DNA of 64,000 nt from Rhodanobacter sp. C01 (GTDB taxonomy: Bacteria > Pseudomonadota > Gammaproteobacteria > Xanthomonadales > Rhodanobacteraceae), in contig NZ_MUNR01000010.1 in the NCBI RefSeq assembly GCF_002001045.1, forward strand, positions 186,001 through 250,000. Direction: 5' to 3'. Below are positions 42,401 through 52,742 of the stretch, piece after piece; the first letter of the stretch is position 1, and the number at the start of each line of letters is the position of its first letter. The translations under genes and the position numbers were made by a program. The notes beneath the pieces are model-generated. The model did no database searches. It had not been told where the DNA came from and worked only from the letters and a program-made list of their open reading frames with translations.

Positions 42401-42518
42401 CGTTCGGGAACAGCGCCACTGGCATCAGCAACGCGCTGGCGATGCCGCCGATCGTCAGCATCAGGAGGAGGAACAACAGCGAACGACGATGCCGCTGCAT
42501 CCATGCGGTGATGCTCAC
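39453..42518 (-). CDS. RND-family efflux permease
   Basis: 1021 aa, full-length resistance-nodulation-division inner-membrane pump that drives export with the proton gradient. Twelve membrane segments: one at 13-32, two periplasmic porter domains, and the central block (AILIGIVLAGLVLFVFLRNTRVILVALIVVPAVLAITVLLLYVLG). TM4 reads GLIIDDVIVMLEHIMRR with the adjacent Asp-Asp of drug-efflux (HAE) pumps. Metal pumps of the CusA/CzcA type instead use spaced D...D...E, so a drug or organic substrate is favoured. The GTG start at 42518 overlaps the stop of the adaptor gene. It is the last gene of the operon. Confidence 0.93.
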   Translation of the reverse strand: MSITAWMQRHRRSLLFLLLMLTIGGIASALLMPVALFPNVAFPRVQLTLDAGDRPADQMAIEVTTPVEEVIRRVHGVRDVRSTTGRGSADVAVTFDWGADMSAALQEINSAAGQILPQLPAGTQLSTRRMDPTTFPVLAYSLRSHTLSPSALHDLAEYQLRPLLSGISGVAQVEVQGGEVAEFHADVDPGKLRALNISLSDVAGAVSHAATIQAMGRVSDHYKLYLLLADNQPATVAALRDIVIRAGSAGVVHLGDVAAVSLDHVPQWIRVNADSQNAVLLQVYQQPDGNTVQIAGEVKQRLADYAPQMPAGVQVANWYDQTQLVTGAARSVRDAILIGIVLAGLVLFVFLRNTRVILVALIVVPAVLAITVLLLYVLGMSFNMMTLGGMAAAVGLIIDDVIVMLEHIMRRLNQSAGEVHERIAGAAWEFTRPLTGSSAATVVIFLPLAFLTGVTGAFFKALSLTMASALIISYLLTWIAVPLLAQRLLDRRPLDRRHRIEHPPGRFTQRMMHGYQNLLQRGLQRPLLILLLVVPLLLVGGVAYTRVGTGFMPQMDEGGFILDYLSKPGTSLEETDRLLRQVETIIRANPNVDTYSRRTGLQLGGGLTEANNGDFFVRLKSGSRPSTEEVMTQVRTEVEQKVPGLDIDLSQLMEDLIGDLVAVPQPIEIQLYSDDPAELAATAGKVADAIGKITGVVGVRDGINPAGDALTVQVDPAKAALEGLDPTSVTDQVAAAIDGTVAAQLPQGSRMVGVRVRLPENSHQRLEQVAALPIRAGDGHLLPLSRVATLQQVQGQPEITRDNLKRMDAVTGLISGRSLGATIVDIKKVLAQPGLLPKGMFVQLGGLYQQQQQAFRGLTIVMLAAIALVFTLLLFLYESFRVALAILAMPLLAIPAVFAGLWLTGIELNISAMMGMTMIVGIVTEVAIFYFSEFEQANAEMPLHDALHAAGQHRTRPILMSTLAAILTLLPLAFAVGEGSQMQQPLAVAIIAGLLVQVPLVLLVMPVLYSLLRRRDAGKVG

Positions 42519-43582
42519 TGGGCGGACTCCCGCACCGCATCGCCATCATTGAGTTCATAGGCGCCGAGAACGATCACCTTGGCCTGCGCATCGAGCGCGC
42601 CTTGCACGCCGACGGTATCGCCATCCGGACTGCGCACTGTCACGCCGATGCGTTTGGCGTGGCCGTGTTCGACCTGAAACAGGTAGTCGCCATGCTCGTC
42701 ATGCAGCACTGCTGCACGCGGCACCGCCCAGGCGTTGAAGTCGTCCGTGCGGATCTGTGCATCCAGTGCCGCACCGGCCAGCAAGGTCGCGCCGGCCGCT
42801 GCGGGAAGCTCGACCTGTGCCGGCAGCAGATGCGTCTGCGGATCGATCGACTGCCCGAGCATGCTCAAGCTGCCGGCAAAATCCGTCGCGCCATAGGCGC
42901 TGCGCAATCGAACCGGCATGCCGACATGCAGCTTCGCGGCATCTTCGGGCTGCACGCCAAGCTGGGCCACGAGCGCATGCGCCGGTGTAAAACCCAGCAA
43001 CGGCGCATTCGCCGCGAAGCGTTCGCCCAGCCCCACACTGAGCGCGGTGATCACGCCATCGGCCGGCGCATCGACCGCCTCCTCGGCCGCGCCGCCGCCG
43101 AGCGCACGCTGCGCGTCGAGTGCCGCCTGCGCATCGGTCAGCGCCTTGTGTGCAGCTGCCAGCTGCGACTGCGTGACCAGCCGCTGGGCAGCCAGTTGCT
43201 CGGTGCGCTGGAGTTCGCCGCTGGCCAGGGTCAGTCCACTCTGCGCCTGCTGGTAGCTGCTGCGCGCCGCCGGATCGGGTGTGACCAGCAGCAATGGCTG
43301 GCCGTGTTTGACCGTCTGACCGCCTGCCACGTTCACGGCAGCCACCTGGCCGCCATGCGCGAGACTGATCGTGCGTGCGTGCTGTGGATCGCCGATCGCG
43401 CTGCCCCAGGCGTCCACGGTGTCGTGAAAAACCTGCTGCGTTGGCATCACCGTGGTCACCGCGACCTGCCCCGGCGGCGCCGTGGCATCGTCGTCATCGG
43501 CGGCGCCATGGCTGCAGCCGGCCAGCATGCCGAGCAGCAGCAGCAGGCCGCACAGCTTGGGCAAAGGGATTGAACGATTCAT
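42515..43582 (-). CDS. RND efflux periplasmic adaptor lipoprotein
   Basis: 355 aa membrane-fusion protein. The N-terminus MNRSIPLPKLCGLLLLLGMLAGC is a lipoprotein signal with Cys23. Then come a biotinyl-lipoyl-like half-motif (AWGSAIGDPQHARTISLAHGGQVAAVNVAGGQTVKHGQPLL), an alpha hairpin (about 100-160), its return half (PADGVITALSVGLGERFAANAPLLGF) and beta-barrel domains. It bridges the permease and the outer-membrane channel. The start ATG at 43582 overlaps the stop of the channel gene (ATGA), and its own stop overlaps the permease GTG, so all three are tightly coupled. Confidence 0.93.
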   Translation of the reverse strand: MNRSIPLPKLCGLLLLLGMLAGCSHGAADDDDATAPPGQVAVTTVMPTQQVFHDTVDAWGSAIGDPQHARTISLAHGGQVAAVNVAGGQTVKHGQPLLLVTPDPAARSSYQQAQSGLTLASGELQRTEQLAAQRLVTQSQLAAAHKALTDAQAALDAQRALGGGAAEEAVDAPADGVITALSVGLGERFAANAPLLGFTPAHALVAQLGVQPEDAAKLHVGMPVRLRSAYGATDFAGSLSMLGQSIDPQTHLLPAQVELPAAAGATLLAGAALDAQIRTDDFNAWAVPRAAVLHDEHGDYLFQVEHGHAKRIGVTVRSPDGDTVGVQGALDAQAKVIVLGAYELNDGDAVRESAQ

Positions 43583-45000
43583 GGCGTGACTGCTTTGACG
43601 GAAACAGGATGGACGGTGGCGAGATCGGTATTGCCGAGCAGGGCTTCCAGCGCAATCGCCTGGGTGGCCTGCTGCTGTTGCAGATCGAGCAGGTCGAGGT
43701 CGGCGCTCAGCGCGCTGCTGCGGATGGTCAGGTAGGTCGGCCAGTCCAGCAGGCCTTGCTGCCACCCCGTTTCGGCCGCACGCCGGGCCGCGTCCAGCTG
43801 TTGCGCGTGGGCGGCCAGTGACACGCGCTGTTGCTGCAAGGTGGCGAGATCGGCGACGAGTCGCTGCATGTCGCTGCGGGTATCCAGCACGCGCGCCTCG
43901 TAGTCGTCCTTCAACTGCTGCCGGGTGGCTTTCTCGATCGCGATGTTGCCGCGGTTACGATCGAACAGCGGCAAGGTGATGCCGATGCTGAAGCCGCGGG
44001 TGGACACGTCGGTGGTGTCGCGCGCTTTATTGAAGCCGACGTTCAGAGCCGGAAACTGAGCCAGCACGGCCGCGCGCAGCTGCGCCTCCTGCGACTGGTA
44101 GCCGGCCTGCAGCGCGAGCAGGTCGGGCCGCCGCCGCGGCAGGTCGGTCAACGCCTGCTGCACCTGCTCGGGCGTCGCGCTGGCCTGATACGGCGCACCT
44201 ACGAGATCAAGCCGCGCATTCGGCGCCAGTCCGAGCAAGACATGCAGGTCACTTTCCGCCTGATGCAGTGCGATCGCCGTGTCCGCCACACGCTTGCGCA
44301 CATCCGCACCCGCATTGAGACCCACACTGGCGGTGTCGTAAGTGAGATTACCCGCATGCAGGGCTGCGTGGATGGCGGGTTCGAGCCGTGCCAGCGCGGT
44401 CTGCTCGGACGTGAGTCGCGCCTGCTGCGCGCGCAGGGTCTGCACCTGATCGAACAGCAGTCGGGCCTGTGCGACGCTCTGCCATTCTGCCCACAGCAGG
44501 TCGAGATTCACCTGTTCGGCCTGGCTGCGTGCGGCCGCGCGACGTGACGAGCGCATCAACAACGCAGTGACGTCTTCGCTGAGACCGAGGTTGTACGCGC
44601 TGCTCAGGCCGGGGCCGGGATGGGTGAGATAGTCCTTGCCGAAATTCAGTTGCGGATCGGGCAGCAGGCCCGCGGCAAACGCCTGCGCGCGCGCGATGCC
44701 GAGCTCATCGCGCTTGACCTTCAAGGCCGGACTGTTGACCACCGCCAGCATCGCCACTTCGGTGACATCGAGCCCGCTCGAAGGATCGAAACGATGCTCC
44801 GGCATCGCCAGCGTCGGCATCGCCGCTGCCGGCGCCGTCAGTTGCCTCACGCTGGCTGCGCCCTGACCATCACCGAGTGGAGCCGGCGCGTAGGTGGCAC
44901 ATGCGGACAGCAGCAGGCCAGCGACGATGCTCATCGCCACCCTGAATGCATGGCGTCGTGGCACGGTCACGGTAAAGCGATATCGCCACACGGGCAGCAT
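43579..45000 (-). CDS. TolC-family outer-membrane efflux channel lipoprotein
   Basis: About 473 aa. Two TolC-type repeats with long helices are visible (SPALKVKRDELGIARAQAFAAGLLPDPQLNFGKDY and DLLALQAGYQSQEAQLRAAVLAQFPALNVGFN). A lipobox-like VAGLLLSACATY suggests a lipid-anchored CusC/NodT-type channel. The start is uncertain: an ATG at 45036 overlaps the likely -10 and is rejected; 45027, 45000, GTGs at 44970/44964 and an ATG at 44934 behind AGGGTGGCG remain. A start near 44970 gives the best signal peptide (TVPRRHAFRVAMSIVAGLLLSAC). It is first in the three-gene efflux operon. Confidence 0.88.
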   Translation of the reverse strand: MLPVWRYRFTVTVPRRHAFRVAMSIVAGLLLSACATYAPAPLGDGQGAASVRQLTAPAAAMPTLAMPEHRFDPSSGLDVTEVAMLAVVNSPALKVKRDELGIARAQAFAAGLLPDPQLNFGKDYLTHPGPGLSSAYNLGLSEDVTALLMRSSRRAAARSQAEQVNLDLLWAEWQSVAQARLLFDQVQTLRAQQARLTSEQTALARLEPAIHAALHAGNLTYDTASVGLNAGADVRKRVADTAIALHQAESDLHVLLGLAPNARLDLVGAPYQASATPEQVQQALTDLPRRRPDLLALQAGYQSQEAQLRAAVLAQFPALNVGFNKARDTTDVSTRGFSIGITLPLFDRNRGNIAIEKATRQQLKDDYEARVLDTRSDMQRLVADLATLQQQRVSLAAHAQQLDAARRAAETGWQQGLLDWPTYLTIRSSALSADLDLLDLQQQQATQAIALEALLGNTDLATVHPVSVKAVTP

Positions 45001-45034
45001 GTATCGGGGATGGTGGACATGATGCATGTTCCCC

Positions 45035-45067
45035 ATTCTGGACGCCGCGGCTTAGTTCTTTCTTAAG
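45035..45067 (-). promoter_or_regulatory. Direct-repeat operator and -10 of the RND efflux operon
   Basis: On the minus strand CTTAAG (45067-45062), five bases, ACTAAG (45056-45051), ten bases, then CAGAAT (45040-45035) as -10. Half-site spacing and distance to the -10 equal those at the response-regulator promoter (36169-36201). Confidence 0.6.
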
Positions 45068-45169
45068 AGGACGCCCTGGTCCATGGCCTGCAACCTCGAC
45101 TCGAGCGCCCGCGAAAACAGGGTAGAACCACCTTGCAGACAAATGGCCGGTGACGCCATCGGGGCTGCG

Positions 45170-46771
45170 TTACTTGACTGTGTTGTGCGTGCCGGCCGCC
45201 TTTTCGAAATAGCGGCGAATGAATCGTACCCACGTGCTTTCTGTCTGATTCGGGTCCCATACAAAAGTCGCCACGCTACGTGACGGCAATGCATATTCGA
45301 AAGATATCTTGCCCTGCATGACAGAAATACGACGCGCATCTTTATTGCTGTTCACCACCACCAGAACGATCGATCCGTCAGAGGCATTCTGGAATGCCAC
45401 GTTCTCGATTCCCTTGTCCGTGGCGGTGGATTGCACCCGGAAGGCACCCGGCAGGACGAATCGACTGAAATGGGCGAACGCATAGTACTCATCGTTGCGA
45501 CTCACCTCGCCGGTGCGCGAGTCTATCGTGACCAGCCCATTGCAGCTGGTGCACCCGCCGAAATGCGGACCATGGTGCTCATCAAGCGCCAGGTTCCAGT
45601 ACACGATCCCCCGCGCCCAGTTCCTGAGTCCGGCAAGTAGCAGATCACGCGAAAACCAGAGCAGCTCGCCGGTGTCGCCGTAGGCCCAGTCGCCACCGGA
45701 ACACTCGGTCACGTAAGCGTCCTTGCCTGGAAATGCGCGATGCACCTGGGTCTGCGCTCCGGGGCCGCCGCGGTAGCAGTGCCAGGCAACGCCGTCGATA
45801 TACCGCGCGGCGTCGGGGTCGGCCAGCACGCTCAACGGTTGCTCCGGCTCGTCCCAGTTGTGGTCCCAGTCAAGGATGAGTGTTCGTGGCTTGCGACTGG
45901 CCAGGGCCGGGCCGAGATACTGCGCGATGATCCGCGCCCGCTGGTCGGCGGACAGTTCCGTGCCCGGGTAGGTCACGGGCACGAAACCGGGTTCATTCTG
46001 CAGCGTCAATGCAAAGATCGGGATGCCGTAACTGCGGTAGGTGTCGACATATTTGACCAGGTACTGCGCGTAGTTGCTTTCGTACTGTTCAAGCAATGCT
46101 CCGCCAATCAGATTCTCGCTGGTCTTCATCCATGCCGGCGCACTCCACGGCGACGCGATGATCCGCAACTGCGGATTGACGGCGAGCGCCTCGTGCATGG
46201 CCGGTATGACATCGTGCAGGTTGGCCGAGACGTTGAAATGCTGCAGGGAGGGATCGGTATCGCCGAACGGGACATCATCCAGTGTGTACGGCTGCAGCGA
46301 GAAATCCGAGGCACCGATGGTCAGGCGCACCATGTTCAGATCGAGGCCGGGTGACGGACCGAACACGTCATTCAACAACGCACCGCGCTGCTGTTCGCTC
46401 AACTTGTTCTGGATCAACCATGCCGACGAATCCGTCAATGCCGCCCCGAAACCGACGATCGATTGATAGGTCTTGCGGGTGTCGATGACCACGTCGGCAG
46501 ACGACGCCTCATCCACATCCGTCTCGATGTCCGGCTGCCGTGCCAGACGCAGTGTGCCATCCGCCGTACTCAGCCAGAGCTGGACCACCGGCCCCAGCGG
46601 ATTCATCGCCGGAATGTTCGCGGGTACTGGCGCCGGCGACGCGCGGCGCGATGCATGAAGGGCCGCCAGTGCGAGCGCCGTGATCAGGGCAAGAGACGTG
46701 ATGGCCGCCCAGACAGGCGTTTCCCTCCGCTCACCCATGGTGCACGCAAGACAGATGACACGGGTTGCCAC
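45170..46771 (-). CDS. Glycoside hydrolase family 30 enzyme
   Basis: 533 aa from a GTG at 46771 (an ATG at 46738 is an alternative with a poorer ribosome binding site). One membrane or signal segment near residues 20-42 suggests export. The TIM-barrel motifs are those of GH30: SIVGFGAALTDSSAWLI, MVRLTIGASDFS, IIASPWSAPAWMKTSENLIGG, LTLQNEPGF with acid/base Glu260, and DAYVTECSGGDW with nucleophile Glu356, then a C-terminal beta domain (GAFRVQSTATDKGIENVAFQN). GH30 enzymes cut beta-glucosides such as beta-1,6-glucan or glucosylceramide. It follows the GH3 gene by 21 bases, so they are co-transcribed. Confidence 0.92.
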   Translation of the reverse strand: MATRVICLACTMGERRETPVWAAITSLALITALALAALHASRRASPAPVPANIPAMNPLGPVVQLWLSTADGTLRLARQPDIETDVDEASSADVVIDTRKTYQSIVGFGAALTDSSAWLIQNKLSEQQRGALLNDVFGPSPGLDLNMVRLTIGASDFSLQPYTLDDVPFGDTDPSLQHFNVSANLHDVIPAMHEALAVNPQLRIIASPWSAPAWMKTSENLIGGALLEQYESNYAQYLVKYVDTYRSYGIPIFALTLQNEPGFVPVTYPGTELSADQRARIIAQYLGPALASRKPRTLILDWDHNWDEPEQPLSVLADPDAARYIDGVAWHCYRGGPGAQTQVHRAFPGKDAYVTECSGGDWAYGDTGELLWFSRDLLLAGLRNWARGIVYWNLALDEHHGPHFGGCTSCNGLVTIDSRTGEVSRNDEYYAFAHFSRFVLPGAFRVQSTATDKGIENVAFQNASDGSIVLVVVNSNKDARRISVMQGKISFEYALPSRSVATFVWDPNQTESTWVRFIRRYFEKAAGTHNTVK

Positions 46772-46792
46772 ACACTTGCGACAACTCCGCGA

Positions 46793-49378
<2,586 letters not shown>

Positions 49379-49526
49379 GGGAAACCTCCTTTGCCTGGAG
49401 CAGATACCTGAGACTTTACAGGCAAGTGGCATCCACGGAAGCACGCTGGCTTCACCAATCTCCGTTTTCACAATGCACTATCGCGACGGTATCCACCCAC
49501 ATCACTCTGCCCATGCCACGCAAGGC

Positions 49527-49555
49527 GAAACGAGGCGCCGTGTGGCGGCGCCTCG
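49527..49555 (-). terminator. Terminator or attenuator after the TonB receptor gene
   Basis: CGAGGCGCCG (49531-49540) and CGGCGCCTCG (49546-49555) form a perfect 10-bp stem with a 5-base loop, followed on the minus strand by TTTCG. It would reduce read-through from the receptor into the glycosidase genes, a common way of setting higher receptor expression. Confidence 0.75.
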
Positions 49556-49574
49556 TCGGGTGCACGCTGGCGGG

Positions 49575-52538
49575 TTACAGCTTGTAGTTGATGCCGAACA
49601 GCACCGTGCGCCCCCAGGTGTCGTATTCCAGCGGGTTGGTGATCGGCACGTTGTTCGGCAGGGTGGAATACTGCGCGGTCTTGTCCGGTGCATTGCTCAG
49701 GTTGTTGACCTGCAACAGCAGCGACAACCCGCTCAAGCTTCCGCTGGTGAAGTCGTAGCCCAGCTGCAGGTCGGTCTGCCGGTTGGCCAGGATCGTGGTG
49801 TAGCCGAGTTGATCGAACAGAGCCACGGCCTCGCCGGTGAACGATGAGCGGTAACGCTCGGCAATGCGCACGGAGAACCCGTAGCGTTCGTAGTACAACG
49901 TCACATTGCCCACCTTGTGTGACAGGCCGGGCAACGTCTTGGGACCACCCGGGATCGACGAAATGGAACTGGTCGGGATGCGGCTGTTGGTCAACGAGTA
50001 GTTGGCCTGCACACCGAAGCCTTCCAGCGCATTCGAGATCAGGCCGCCTTCCAGCGCGCCGGAAAGTTCCAGACCGTCCATCGAGCCGCCCGTGCCGTTT
50101 TCGGGCAGCGTGTATGCACCGTAGTTGCTGGTGGGTACCAGGGTCGGCGTGTCGTTGGTGAAATGCGAAAAATCGTAGTCGAGAATGGTCTTGTTGTAGA
50201 TGTAGTTCAGCAGGTTCTTGTGGAACACCGCGACCGACACGTAACTCGCCTTGCCGAAATATTTCTCCCACGATAGGTCGGTACCCACCGCGACATACGG
50301 CTTCAACTGGGGATTCCCGCCGCTGCCAGACCAGAGCACCTGCCCCGCAGCCGGGCCGTCGGTAACTGTCGCCACGCCGGCGGACGAGGACACCTTCTCG
50401 TCGTCAATGCGGCCGCGCGCCATGGTCTTGGCCAGGCCGAAGCGCAGGTATTGCCCCTCGCCGAGCTTGGCGGCCAGGTTCAGGCTGGGCAGCACGTTGT
50501 TGTACGACGTGCCGCCGGTGAGCGTGCCTACCAGCGCGTTGCCGTTGCTCTGCAACGCGGTGGACGACTGGTCCGTATGCACGAACTGCACACCCGCATT
50601 GCCACGCACGGGAATGCCCGCTATGTCCGTCTCGATATTGAACTTGGCGTAGGCCAGCGGAACCTTCTCCTCCACCGAGTAGTTGCGGCTCCAGTCGCCC
50701 TGCTCGTTTTCCGGCGTCAGGTAGAACTGGTTGTACATGGCGCCCAGCACGTTGTAGTTGAGAATGCCGGGGATCCCGCCATAACCCAGCGAGGTCGGGT
50801 TGTACAGGAACGCCGGATTGACCGGTGTGCTGAAATGCGGAAGGTAGGTCGTGTCCGTGGAGCCATTGCCGTCCAGCCACGCGAAGTTCACATCGGCGTG
50901 CTTGGTCTTGGTGCGATCCGAATAAGCCAGGCCAAGATCCATGCTGCTGAAAATCCAGCCCAGCGGATGGCTCACCTCCAGGCGCACGGCGTGGATGGTG
51001 TCCTTCTGGCTGTCGAACTCCTCGCGGCCGTTGTAGCCGTAGTTGTTCGGGTCGGTGAAGACCACGTTCGAAGGATTGGCCAGATCGACGCTGGGCGAGA
51101 AGCTCGGGTAGCCGCCAAAAAACGCCGGCGTGTTGAACGCCACGTCGGTGGTGGCGCCATTGGCGAGGCCGGTGAACAGGTAGGCGTCGTGCAGCCGTAC
51201 CGTGGCGGAGGACGATGACAGGTCGGCCGTGGCGGTCCAGTCGCCGAGGTAGAACTTGTTGTTCCAGCCGATCGAATACAGCTTGTCGTGTTCCTTGTTG
51301 TAGTCGTTTTCCAGGATCGGCGAGATGCCGCTCATTACGCCCGAAGTCACGACCGGCAGCGGCAGCGCAGGCGTGGTGCCTACGTCGCTGTAGGAAATAG
51401 GTGCCACGTAGTTATAAGGACTGCTGTCCCATTGCACGCCGTTGGTGAACTTCTTCTTGTTGAAGGTGGAGTAGTACATGTCCAGCTTGGAGTAGTAGGT
51501 CTCGTTGGGCGCCCACTCCAGCACGGTCATCAAACCGTTGCGCTTCTCGTCCTGCGACTGCGCACGCAGCTGCATGCCTTCCTGCGAGATCACGTTGTCG
51601 GGCAGGCCCGGCGTATGCGGCCCACCCCAGTTCTGGTCGATGCCCGCCGAGCCGTTGTCCGCGCTCCACCACCAGGCCTGGTATTGCTTCTCCTGGATCG
51701 GCTGGTCGAGCTGGGCGAAGCCGATGGCCACGCCCAGCGTGTGGTCGAGGAACTGGTCGACATAGGAAAAGCTGGTGCGGTGACCGGTGGTCCCCGTGCC
51801 GGGATTGAGATTGCCGTTGCTGTTGCTCTCGCCACGCACGTTGAACACGAACGTGCGCTTGGACAGGTCCAGCGGATTGATGGTGTGAAGGTCCACCGTG
51901 CCGGACAGGCCTTGCCCGATCACGCTGGCATCGGGTGTCTTGTATACCGTGGCGCCATTGATCAGCTCGGCCGGGTATTGATCGTATTCGACGCCACGGT
52001 TCTCGCCGATCGTCGCTTGTTCGCGCCCGTCCAGCGTGGTGCCCGCGAAGTCGGGGGAAAGGCCGCGGATAGAGATCGCGCTGGCCTGGCCGTCGACCCG
52101 CTGTGTCGCCAGACCGGGCAGACGCGCCAGGCTGTCGGCAATGCTCACATCCGGCAGTTTGCCGAGGTCCTCGGCGGCGATGGCTTCGACGATGTCATCG
52201 GAGTTTTCCTTCACCTTCAGCGCGCTCTGGATGCTGCTCGCGATGGCGGTCACCTGGATCACGCTGAGGTCGTTCACGGGGGGCTTGGCTTTTTTGCTGG
52301 CCGCCGGCGGTGTCTTTGCATCCGTTGTGGCCGGCGTTTGCGTGGCAGCCACCGGTGTCGCCTGGGTCTGGCTCGACTGGGTCGGAGCCTCCTGCGCCAA
52401 CGCCGCGCCGGTTGCCATGCAGAAGGAAAATGCGGCTGCACATGCGATGCCCAGGACAGGCAAATGCAGATATTGCGAAGCGGATGGCGCAAGAAACACC
52501 CACGATTGACGACGACTCATCGATCTCTCCCTTGTCAT
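49575..52538 (-). CDS. TonB-dependent receptor of the Xanthomonas/Caulobacter carbohydrate type
   Basis: 987 aa. A signal peptide ends near AAAFSFCMATGAALAQ. A proline/alanine/threonine-rich stretch precedes a TonB-box-like region (VIQVTAIASSIQSALKVKENSDDIVEAI). The plug follows (LGKLPDVSIADSLARLPGLATQRVDGQASAISIRGLSPDFAGTTLDGREQ), then a 22-strand barrel ending WGRTVLFGINYKL. It imports oligosaccharides across the outer membrane using TonB. The ATG at 52538 is preceded by GGGGGAGG; a second ATG at 52520 also has a good site. With the GH3 and GH30 genes it forms a carbohydrate-utilisation locus. Confidence 0.94.
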   Translation of the reverse strand: MTRERSMSRRQSWVFLAPSASQYLHLPVLGIACAAAFSFCMATGAALAQEAPTQSSQTQATPVAATQTPATTDAKTPPAASKKAKPPVNDLSVIQVTAIASSIQSALKVKENSDDIVEAIAAEDLGKLPDVSIADSLARLPGLATQRVDGQASAISIRGLSPDFAGTTLDGREQATIGENRGVEYDQYPAELINGATVYKTPDASVIGQGLSGTVDLHTINPLDLSKRTFVFNVRGESNSNGNLNPGTGTTGHRTSFSYVDQFLDHTLGVAIGFAQLDQPIQEKQYQAWWWSADNGSAGIDQNWGGPHTPGLPDNVISQEGMQLRAQSQDEKRNGLMTVLEWAPNETYYSKLDMYYSTFNKKKFTNGVQWDSSPYNYVAPISYSDVGTTPALPLPVVTSGVMSGISPILENDYNKEHDKLYSIGWNNKFYLGDWTATADLSSSSATVRLHDAYLFTGLANGATTDVAFNTPAFFGGYPSFSPSVDLANPSNVVFTDPNNYGYNGREEFDSQKDTIHAVRLEVSHPLGWIFSSMDLGLAYSDRTKTKHADVNFAWLDGNGSTDTTYLPHFSTPVNPAFLYNPTSLGYGGIPGILNYNVLGAMYNQFYLTPENEQGDWSRNYSVEEKVPLAYAKFNIETDIAGIPVRGNAGVQFVHTDQSSTALQSNGNALVGTLTGGTSYNNVLPSLNLAAKLGEGQYLRFGLAKTMARGRIDDEKVSSSAGVATVTDGPAAGQVLWSGSGGNPQLKPYVAVGTDLSWEKYFGKASYVSVAVFHKNLLNYIYNKTILDYDFSHFTNDTPTLVPTSNYGAYTLPENGTGGSMDGLELSGALEGGLISNALEGFGVQANYSLTNSRIPTSSISSIPGGPKTLPGLSHKVGNVTLYYERYGFSVRIAERYRSSFTGEAVALFDQLGYTTILANRQTDLQLGYDFTSGSLSGLSLLLQVNNLSNAPDKTAQYSTLPNNVPITNPLEYDTWGRTVLFGINYKL

Positions 52539-52742
52539 GAATACCTCCCCCGAGGACTGCGTGCGGCCTGATCCTGCCGCGACCGCAGGGCGATACTGCG
52601 CCGAGTGTGTGGTCATGTCATTCGGCAGCGCGACAACATCTTGCGTCTGCGATGCCGTCCACGCCTTTGCCTTCCTGCGCCGCGAAAACGGACTGCCCCC
52701 TTGATCTTGCGTCAGTTTCGCGCGGCCAGCTCAGCGGCTGGC

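Noticed and set aside
44998-45036. ATG at 45036 as the start of the outer-membrane channel gene
   Set aside because: It lies within the likely -10 hexamer (45035-45040), and no ribosome binding site precedes it.
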